Shown here one piece after another: positions 4,129-9,225 of a stretch of DNA of 9,225 nt. The position numbers and the translations under genes are program-made. Location of the stretch: positions 1 to 9,225 of the forward strand of contig DATLYH010000167.1 of assembly GCA_035575035.1 (NCBI GenBank), in the 5' to 3' direction. Under the pieces are notes generated by a model. That model worked only from the letters and a program-made list of their open reading frames with translations, was not told the DNA's origin and did no database searches. Source of the DNA: DATLYH01 sp035575035. GTDB lineage: Bacteria > Planctomycetota > Planctomycetia > Gemmatales > Gemmataceae. Each line of letters opens with the position of its first letter. Position 1 is the stretch's first letter.

Positions 4129-5193
4129 ATGACTCAGCCGACCCTGTCTGTCAAGAAGTCGCTGCTGCAAAACTGTCTGAGTTGGTTTCAGACTGAATTC
4201 CGTCAAGCTGTCTTATTCCCCATCGAGAGTCAGTTTCCCAGTTACCCTCTTCCCAGTCAGGTTCAATCCGTTCTTGATCGCAGTGCGCAGATTCGCCAGT
4301 TCGTGGAAGCGGCGAAATCGGACAGCCTTAATCTAGCCGACTTCGTGCAAAGGCAACTGGGCGGCGATCCTAGCTGCCCGCCGCTCTTCAAGCAGATAGT
4401 CTTGCGCTATCGACGCCACCGGGCGGCGTACACCGAGGGCAAGTTGGATAAGACGTTCCATCCCGAACTGATCCAGACGCTGGAGGAAGAAATCAAGACA
4501 TTGGATGCCATGTGCCGGCAGGAAGCCTTCCAGAACATCGTGCCCATGAACCTGCCGCGTGCGAAGGACTTTCTGCCGGTCCAATACCTCGAGCAGTCCG
4601 CGAGCACCCTGCCTACGCTGGCCCCGCGCCAGTACGACGAGAAGTTCCACATCCTTCAAGCCCCTGCCCTCTTTCTCCCCGATCTTGCCTACCTTCGCGC
4701 CAAGTGCGAAATGCGTGATACCCCTTTGGCCGTTGCCTTCCTCGACATCGACGACTTCAAGCGATTGAACGAGAAGCACTCGGAAACGATCGTGGATCGC
4801 AACCTGCTGCCGCGCCTCATGCAAACGCTGGAAGCGCACGTCTACCACCACGGCTACGCCTACCGGCAGGGTGGTGACGAATACCTGATCCTCTTGCCCA
4901 GTCTGTCCCGAAAGCTGGCTATCGAATTCCTCGATGAACTCCGCAGCAAAGTGGCTGGCTTGAAGTATCCGGACATTGAAGAATCAACGACTGTCTCGAT
5001 CGGCCTCTGCATCGCCGAGCCGGATTGTCCGCTTACTGACCGTGAACTGCGCGACCGGGCGAATGAGGCCAAGAAGTTCGCCAAAAAGCAGGGCAAGAAC
5101 TGCATCGCCATTTTCGAGGGGCCGCAGCTGGTGCCGGAGGAATTGCGGGTCGTTCGGCCTCAAACTTCGGCCCCGGCTAGGGACATGGAATAG
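4129..5193 (+). CDS. GGDEF-type nucleotide cyclase (putative diguanylate cyclase) with unknown N-terminal domain
   Basis: A 354-residue soluble protein predicted to make c-di-GMP or a related signal from GTP. The ATG at 4129 is chosen, with GGTGA about 8 bases upstream. A GTG at 4117 would add four residues but has no site. Residues 1-195 are helical and unlike any receiver, PAS or GAF domain I know. The GGDEF domain is about 196-331: LDIDDF (205-210) supplies metal-binding acids, N214 and D223 sit at the spacing of the guanine-contacting Asn and Asp, GGDEY (248-252) is the signature with Tyr for Phe, TTVSIG follows, and AKKFAKKQGKN is the phosphate-binding helix. The usual GHxxGD reads SETIVD, and there is no RxxD inhibitory site before the signature. 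The Pro-rich tail (about 332-354) is probably unstructured. GC is visibly lower than in xfp. It is partnered with the DUF2513 gene upstream. Confidence 0.85.
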   Translation: MTQPTLSVKKSLLQNCLSWFQTEFRQAVLFPIESQFPSYPLPSQVQSVLDRSAQIRQFVEAAKSDSLNLADFVQRQLGGDPSCPPLFKQIVLRYRRHRAAYTEGKLDKTFHPELIQTLEEEIKTLDAMCRQEAFQNIVPMNLPRAKDFLPVQYLEQSASTLPTLAPRQYDEKFHILQAPALFLPDLAYLRAKCEMRDTPLAVAFLDIDDFKRLNEKHSETIVDRNLLPRLMQTLEAHVYHHGYAYRQGGDEYLILLPSLSRKLAIEFLDELRSKVAGLKYPDIEESTTVSIGLCIAEPDCPLTDRELRDRANEAKKFAKKQGKNCIAIFEGPQLVPEELRVVRPQTSAPARDME

Positions 5194-5198
5194 ATCCG

Positions 5199-5215
5199 GC
5201 GCCGGCGACCGGCGC
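5199..5215 (+). terminator. Hairpin immediately after the GGDEF gene
   Basis: GCGCCGG (5199-5205) pairs perfectly with CCGGCGC (5209-5215) around the loop CGA, starting 6 bases past the stop codon. No T-run follows. Placement suggests a 3'-end structure closing the DUF2513-GGDEF transcript. Confidence 0.45.
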
Positions 5216-5348
5216 TCCAGGGCTGCATTCCTCTTCGCGCTATTTACCGAGAGCGGATCTTGTCATCCCTGCTCTCCGGAAGCACTCGTCGGGACTCCCT
5301 GTCACCGCGCCTCGCGCGCGCCGACCGGACCGGGCGGTCTGTGACTTT

Positions 5349-5363
5349 CGGGGATTGTCCCCG
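5349..5363. promoter_or_regulatory. Inverted repeat upstream of xfp
   Basis: CGGGGA (5349-5354) and TCCCCG (5358-5363) flank TTG. It lies about 75 bases before the xfp start in the only gap between the GGDEF gene and xfp, and is a candidate operator or leader hairpin. I found no convincing promoter hexamer pair beside it. Confidence 0.3.
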
Positions 5364-5438
5364 CGGAAGAAAGACACATGATAGCAGGGGCGTTCGCATG
5401 GTTTTGGTGAGGGACCGGTCTGGCAAGAGAGGTGCATC

Positions 5439-7871
5439 ATGGCGCAGAAGACTTCCGCCGCAACGAAGCCGCGCGAGGCCAAGGTAGATCGCGGCGCCCC
5501 CGCGAAGGCCGTCAGCGGCCCGCTCTCTCCCGAGTTGCTCCGCAAAATGGACGCCTACTGGCGCGCGGCCAACTACCTGTCGGTGGGGCAGATCTACCTT
5601 CTCGACAACCCGCTCCTGAAAGAGCCGTTGCAGCTCAAGCATGTCAAGCCGCGGCTGCTCGGCCACTGGGGGACGACGCCGGGGCTGAATTTCATCTATG
5701 TCCATCTCAATCGGCTCATCAAGGAGCATGACCTGAACATGGTCTTCATCTGCGGTCCCGGCCACGGCGGGCCGGCTGTGGTCGCCCAGACCTACCTGGA
5801 GGGGACATACAGCGAGCTTTACCCCAACGTCTCACCGGATGAGGAGGGGATGCGGCGGCTGTTCAAGCAGTTCTCTTTCCCCGGCGGCATTCCCAGCCAC
5901 GCCGCCCCCGAGACGCCCGGCTCCATCCACGAGGGGGGCGAGCTCGGCTATGCCCTGGCTCATGCCTACGGCGCCGCCTTCGACAACCCCGACCTGATCG
6001 TCGCCTGCGTCATCGGCGACGGCGAGGCGGAGACCGGCCCGCTGGCGGCAAGCTGGCACTCCAACAAGTTCCTCAATCCGGTCCATGACGGCGCCGTCCT
6101 GCCGATCCTGCACCTCAACGGCTACAAGATCGCCAATCCGACGGTGCTGGACCGCATCCCCCGCGAAGAGCTTGACCAGTTCCTCCGCGGCTGCGGCCAT
6201 GTTCCCTACTATGTTGAGGGGCATGAGCCGGAACAGGTGCATCAACAGATGGCCGCGGCGCTGGACCAGGTCATTGCCGAGATCAAGCGCATCCAGACCG
6301 ACGCCCGGCAAAACGGCTTCACGAAGCGGCCGCGCTGGCCGATGATCGTCCTGGCCACCCCCAAGGGATGGACCGGGCCGAAGGAAGTGGACGGCAAACC
6401 GGTCGAGGGCTCGTGGCGCTCCCATCAGGTGCCGCTGGCCGAGCTGGCCTCCAACCCCAAGCACCTGAAGATGCTCGAGGACTGGATGAAGAGCTACCGG
6501 CCCGAGGAGCTTTTCGACGAGAGTGGCCGGCTCCGTCCCGAGCTGGCCGAACTGGCCCCCAAGGGGAACCGGCGCATGGGGGCCAACCCGCACGCCAACG
6601 GCGGCCTGCTTCTCCGCGACCTGAAGATGCCCGACTTCCGCGATTACGCCGTGGCCGTGCCCAAGCCTGGCGCCGTTCAGGCGGAGGCCACCCGCGTCCT
6701 GGGCGCCTTTCTCCGTGATGTCATCAAACGAAATCAGGACCAGCGCAACTTCCGCCTTTTTGGCCCCGACGAAACCGCGTCCAACCGCCTCAGCGCCGTC
6801 TTCGAGGCCACCAACCGCCTCTTCACCGGCGAGATCCGCCCCACCGACACCAACATCGCCCCTGATGGCCGAGTCATGGAAGTGCTCAGCGAGCATCTGT
6901 GCCAGGGCTGGCTGGAGGGCTACCTCCTGACCGGACGGCACGGGTTGTTCAACTGCTACGAGGCGTTCATCCACATCGTCGATTCGATGTTCAACCAACA
7001 CGCCAAGTGGTTGAAGGTGACCCGGCACATCCCCTGGCGGCGGCCGATCGCCTCGCTCAACTACCTCTTGACCTCACACGTCTGGCGGCAGGACCACAAC
7101 GGCTTCAGCCACCAGGACCCCGGGTTCATCGACCATGTGGTCAACAAGAAGGCGGAGATTATCCGCGTCTACCTGCCGCCCGACGCCAACACCCTCCTGA
7201 GCGTGACCGATCACTGTCTGCGGAGCCGGCACTATGTCAACGTCATCGTCGCCGGCAAGCAGCCGGCCTGGCAATGGCTCGACATGGATGCCGCGGTCAA
7301 ACACTGCACGGCCGGCATCGGTATCTGGGAGTGGGCCAGCAACGACAAGGGTTCCGATCCCGACGTGGTGATGGCCTGCTGCGGCGATATTCCGACCATG
7401 GAGACGCTGGCCGCCGTGGACCTGCTCCGCAAGGAGTTGCCCGAGCTGAAGGTCCGCGTCATCAACATTGTCAACCTGATGAAGCTCCAGCCGCCCAGCG
7501 AGCACCCGCACGGGCTGAGCGACCGTGAGTTCGACGCCCTGTTCACCACCGACAAACCGATCATCTTCGCTTTCCACGGCTACCCGTGGCTGATCCACCG
7601 ACTGACCTACCGGCGGACCAACCACAAGAACCTGCACGTCCGCGGCTACAAGGAGGAGGGGACGACGACGACGCCGTTCGACATGGTGGTGCTCAACGAC
7701 CTGGACCGCTTCCACTTGGTCGGCGATGTGATCGACCGGCTGCCGCAGCTCGGCTCGCGAGCGGCCTACCTCCGGCAGGCAATCCGGGACAAGCTGCTCG
7801 AGCACAAGCAGTACATCACCAAGTACGGCGACGATATGCCGGAAATCCGTGACTGGAAGTGGGGCGGCTGA
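5439..7871 (+). CDS. xfp: Xylulose-5-phosphate/fructose-6-phosphate phosphoketolase
   Basis: A complete 810-residue TPP-dependent phosphoketolase, normal length for the family. It splits xylulose-5-P or fructose-6-P with phosphate to acetyl-P plus glyceraldehyde-3-P or erythrose-4-P in the cytoplasm. GAGAGG lies 6 bases before the ATG. Visible in order: HWGTTPGLNF (76-85), CGPGHGGPA (105-113), SHAAPETPGS and EGGELGY (153-171), the TPP/Mg signature GDGEAETGPLAASWHSNKFL (193-212), a central GWTGPKEVDGKPVEGSWRSHQ segment (about 311-331), the pyrimidine-domain DHNGFSHQDPG (552-562, His553 matching a known catalytic position), and the C-terminal domain with SEHPHGLSDREFD and FHGYPW. No catalytic residue looks missing. 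Substrate preference cannot be read from sequence. No acetate kinase or transketolase gene is adjacent, so acetyl-P use must be encoded elsewhere. Hairpin-rich gaps on both sides suggest a single-gene transcript. Confidence 0.97.
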   Translation: MAQKTSAATKPREAKVDRGAPAKAVSGPLSPELLRKMDAYWRAANYLSVGQIYLLDNPLLKEPLQLKHVKPRLLGHWGTTPGLNFIYVHLNRLIKEHDLNMVFICGPGHGGPAVVAQTYLEGTYSELYPNVSPDEEGMRRLFKQFSFPGGIPSHAAPETPGSIHEGGELGYALAHAYGAAFDNPDLIVACVIGDGEAETGPLAASWHSNKFLNPVHDGAVLPILHLNGYKIANPTVLDRIPREELDQFLRGCGHVPYYVEGHEPEQVHQQMAAALDQVIAEIKRIQTDARQNGFTKRPRWPMIVLATPKGWTGPKEVDGKPVEGSWRSHQVPLAELASNPKHLKMLEDWMKSYRPEELFDESGRLRPELAELAPKGNRRMGANPHANGGLLLRDLKMPDFRDYAVAVPKPGAVQAEATRVLGAFLRDVIKRNQDQRNFRLFGPDETASNRLSAVFEATNRLFTGEIRPTDTNIAPDGRVMEVLSEHLCQGWLEGYLLTGRHGLFNCYEAFIHIVDSMFNQHAKWLKVTRHIPWRRPIASLNYLLTSHVWRQDHNGFSHQDPGFIDHVVNKKAEIIRVYLPPDANTLLSVTDHCLRSRHYVNVIVAGKQPAWQWLDMDAAVKHCTAGIGIWEWASNDKGSDPDVVMACCGDIPTMETLAAVDLLRKELPELKVRVINIVNLMKLQPPSEHPHGLSDREFDALFTTDKPIIFAFHGYPWLIHRLTYRRTNHKNLHVRGYKEEGTTTTPFDMVVLNDLDRFHLVGDVIDRLPQLGSRAAYLRQAIRDKLLEHKQYITKYGDDMPEIRDWKWGG

Positions 7872-7921
7872 GTCCTTTGCATCCCCAGGGCCGTTCGATT
7901 ATTGAAGGTGTGGATTGTTGA

Positions 7922-7965
7922 CCCGGGATAGCCGGGGCGGAGCGCACCGGCTGTCAGCCGGCGCT
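7922..7965 (+). terminator. Tandem hairpins downstream of xfp
   Basis: A small hairpin CCCGG/CCGGG (7922-7926/7932-7936, loop GATAG) is followed by a stronger one in which CCGGCT (7947-7952) pairs with AGCCGG (7956-7961). The latter extends through AGCG/CGCT (7941-7944/7962-7965) with CA bulged. They lie 50-95 bases after the xfp stop and lack a T-run. The second unit resembles GC-rich intergenic repeats I associate with planctomycetes. Confidence 0.45.
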
Positions 7966-8021
7966 ACGGTCAGATGCCGCGCCGGGGCTTTGAGGACTCC
8001 GCCCCGCTCGCTCACCGCAAG

Positions 8022-8049
8022 TTGACATGGGAGGAGGCTCCTGCATAGT
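8022..8049 (+). promoter_or_regulatory. Candidate upstream promoter with spacer dyad
   Basis: TTGACA (8022-8027) is the exact -35 consensus. CATAGT (8044-8049), 16 bases on, matches -10 at four of six. Between them AGGAG-G-CTCCT (8032-8042) is a perfect dyad, a position where an operator would block or twist the promoter. A start near 8056 would place the hairpins below in a long leader or a separate small RNA. Confidence 0.35.
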
Positions 8050-8080
8050 TCTACACCGGCCCCAACCGCAGGTCGGCCCC

Positions 8081-8130
8081 GTCCGAGAAGACCCGCGGTC
8101 GGACCCGTGGCTTGGTTTTCGGACCAAGCC
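8081..8130 (+). ncRNA. Two adjacent stem-loops, possible leader or small RNA
   Basis: GTCCGA/TCGGAC (8081-8086/8099-8104) and GGCTTGGT/ACCAAGCC (8109-8116/8123-8130, loop TTTCGG) are perfect stems four bases apart, just after the promoter-like site at 8022. They do not fit a known riboswitch or sRNA family that I can name. Transcription is inferred, not shown. Confidence 0.25.
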
Positions 8131-8221
8131 GCACCCGAGGCTGAGAATGCCTGCTCCCGGGACCTGCAACTGCATCTTCCGCGGTGGTCCAAAACATAGA
8201 CCCGGCAGGCAAGGAGCCGTG

Positions 8222-8262
8222 CTCCCGCGGCCAGCAGTTGACTCGGCGGCTACCGCGGGGAG
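8222..8262 (+). repeat. Inverted repeat before the amidohydrolase promoter
   Basis: CTCCCGCGG (8222-8230) matches CCGCGGGGAG (8253-8262) as an inverted repeat with one extra G, separated by 22 bases. It ends 5 bases before the TTGTCT box, so it could end an upstream RNA or bind a regulator. Confidence 0.3.
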
Positions 8263-8267
8263 GTCAA

Positions 8268-8297
8268 TTGTCTGCCGGGGCCAGCTTGGAGTATTAT
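8268..8297 (+). promoter_or_regulatory. Probable promoter of the amidohydrolase gene
   Basis: TTGTCT (8268-8273, four of six to the -35 consensus) and TATTAT (8292-8297, five of six to the -10 consensus) are 18 bases apart. The predicted start near 8304 gives a leader of about 32 bases that includes the AGGAG ribosome binding site at 8325-8329. Confidence 0.5.
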
Positions 8298-8335
8298 CAG
8301 GCGATCTTGCCGCGCCACACCATCAGGAGCAGACC

Positions 8336-9205
8336 ATGCCGCGCATCGTGAGAGGGGGCTTGATCCAGGCGACCCTATGCGAATCGGCGGCCGCCCCGGT
8401 CGCCAAGATCAAGGAGGCGATGATCGAGAAACACCTGGCCCTGATCACCCAGGCGGCCGGCCGGGGGGCCCAGGTTGTCTGCTTGCAGGAGCTCTTCTAC
8501 GGACCCTACTTCTGCGCTGAGCAGCAGCCCCGCTGGTACGAGCTGACCGAGCGGGTTCCCGACGGACCCACCACCCGGCTGATGTGCGAGGTGGCCGAGA
8601 AGTACGGCATCGTTCTGGTGGTGCCGGTCTACGAGGAAGACCTGCCGGGGGTGTACTACAACACGGCGGCCGTCATCGACGCCGACGGCCGATACCTCGG
8701 CAAGTACCGCAAGATGCACATCCCGCACTGCGCCCCCGGCTTCTGGGAGAAGTTCTATTTCCGGCCCGGCAACCTCGGCTACCCGGTGTTCACCACTCGC
8801 GTCGGCAAGATCGGCGTCTACATTTGCTACGACCGCCACTTCCCCGAAGGGGCCCGCTGCTTGGGGCTGGGCGGCGCCGAGATCGTCTTCAACCCGTCGG
8901 CGACGGTGGCGGGGCTGTCGGAGTACCTCTGGAAGCTGGAGCAGCCGGCCCACGCCGTGGCCAACCAGTATTACATCGGCGCCATCAACCGGCCGGGCCA
9001 TGAGGAGCCGTGGCGGATCGGCGAGTTCTACGGGCAGAGTTACTTCTGTGACCCGCGCGGTCAGATCCTGGCCATCGGCAAGCGCGACCAGGATGATATC
9101 GTCATCGCTGACCTCGACCTGGACATGATCCGCGAGGTGCGCCATGTCTGGCAGTTCTTCCGCGACCGCCGGCCTGAAACCTATGACGCGCTCATAAAGT
9201 TGTAG
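8336..9205 (+). CDS. Nitrilase-superfamily amidohydrolase, beta-ureidopropionase-like
   Basis: A 289-residue cytoplasmic carbon-nitrogen hydrolase. The start at 8336 is set by AGGAG 6 bases upstream and by the family-typical opening MPRIVRGGLIQAT. The Glu-Lys-Cys triad is visible: E52 in CLQELFYGPYFC, K126 in KYRKMHIPH, C164 in GVYICYDRHFPEGAR, with the assisting Glu at E138 (FWEKFYF). PSATVAGLSEYLWKLEQPAH (187-206) and GEFYGQSYFCDPRG (229-242) match the beta-ureidopropionase / N-carbamoyl amide branch rather than true nitrilases. The likely reaction is N-carbamoyl-beta-alanine (or a similar N-carbamoyl compound) to amine, CO2 and ammonia, the last step of reductive pyrimidine breakdown. No dihydropyrimidinase or dihydropyrimidine dehydrogenase gene is visible on this side, and the next gene lies outside the window, so the substrate is uncertain. 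N-carbamoylputrescine is an alternative. Confidence 0.92.
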   Translation: MPRIVRGGLIQATLCESAAAPVAKIKEAMIEKHLALITQAAGRGAQVVCLQELFYGPYFCAEQQPRWYELTERVPDGPTTRLMCEVAEKYGIVLVVPVYEEDLPGVYYNTAAVIDADGRYLGKYRKMHIPHCAPGFWEKFYFRPGNLGYPVFTTRVGKIGVYICYDRHFPEGARCLGLGGAEIVFNPSATVAGLSEYLWKLEQPAHAVANQYYIGAINRPGHEEPWRIGEFYGQSYFCDPRGQILAIGKRDQDDIVIADLDLDMIREVRHVWQFFRDRRPETYDALIKL

Positions 9206-9217
9206 CCGCTTGCGGCT
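9204..9217 (+). terminator. Short hairpin overlapping the amidohydrolase stop codon
   Basis: AGCCG (9204-9208) pairs with CGGCT (9213-9217) around CTTG, beginning inside the stop codon. A further G-C could close the loop. The window ends 8 bases later, so a following T-run cannot be excluded. It may be a gene-end repeat. Confidence 0.4.
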
Positions 9218-9225
9218 TGGCGCCG

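Larger units (their letters stand above)
7872..8335. other. Intergenic region, 464 bases, hairpin-rich, no gene called
   Basis: After the xfp-end hairpins (7922-7965) it holds a promoter-like site at 8022-8049, two adjacent hairpins (8081-8104 and 8109-8130), a larger inverted repeat at 8222-8262, and a second promoter-like pair at 8268-8297 close to the amidohydrolase gene. An open frame from 8027 runs in frame into the amidohydrolase, but its first 103 residues are Pro/Arg-rich and unlike the family, so I treat this stretch as untranslated. Confidence 0.6.

Noticed and set aside
5355..5384. TTGTCC with TGATAG as an xfp promoter
   Set aside because: The -10 matches at only two of six positions and the -35 lies inside the inverted repeat at 5349-5363.
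5832..7028. 398-codon - strand frame inside xfp
   Set aside because: It is antisense to a clear phosphoketolase. Long antisense frames are expected at this GC content and the product looks like no protein family.
8027..8335. N-terminal extension of 103 residues in frame with the amidohydrolase
   Set aside because: The family begins at the MPRIVRGGLIQ segment, which has its own AGGAG site. The extension is Pro/Arg-rich and contains hairpin-forming DNA.
8375..9145. 256-codon - strand frame opposite the amidohydrolase
   Set aside because: It is antisense to an unmistakable nitrilase-superfamily gene with an intact catalytic triad.
1..9225. CRISPR arrays, insertion sequences or transposase genes
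   Set aside because: I saw no regularly spaced repeats and no transposase or integrase motifs in any frame.

Overview
The window is GC-rich DNA (roughly 65-70% in the main genes) that looks like a chromosome of Planctomycetota, possibly a Gemmata-type lineage. This rests on an STPK with a planctomycete-style N-terminal extension and a variant catalytic loop, a conserved secreted-type protein that I associate with that group, long intergenic regions, and GC-rich gene-end hairpins without U-tracts. The lineage is inferred from recognition; no search was run.

Layout: (1) 1-500, + strand: a tight tRNA array with five readable genes, Trp(CCA), Thr(CGT), Arg(CCT), Arg(GCG) and Cys(GCA), spaced 6-8 bases apart, perhaps with the tail of a sixth at the left edge. 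A large 12-bp stem-loop follows. Several of the tRNAs lack canonical bases (U8, A14/A21, U33, T-psi-C) and none encodes CCA. (2) 561-1118, - strand: a small conserved protein with a hydrophobic leader. (3) 1119-1817: a 699-base divergent intergenic region with several hairpins and a perfect palindrome. (4) 1818-3203, +: a tail-anchored Ser/Thr protein kinase whose active site departs from consensus (HRDLEPAN instead of HRDLKPxN, DIG instead of DFG). (5) 3667-5215, +: what looks like a self-contained, lower-GC cassette with a perfect TATAAT box, a DUF2513 protein, a GGDEF-type nucleotide cyclase with a novel-looking N-terminal half, and a closing hairpin. (6) 5439-7871, +: xfp, a complete phosphoketolase. 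(7) 7872-8335: a 464-base hairpin-rich intergenic region with two promoter-like sites. (8) 8336-9205, +: a nitrilase-superfamily amidohydrolase resembling beta-ureidopropionase.

The genes do not form one pathway. Phosphoketolase (central carbon metabolism) and the amidohydrolase (probably pyrimidine or N-carbamoyl compound breakdown) are ordinary metabolic genes, each with its own control region. The accessory-looking parts are the degenerate tRNA array and the DUF2513-GGDEF pair. That pair is the best candidate here for an undescribed two-gene signalling or defence module, but its function is inference only.
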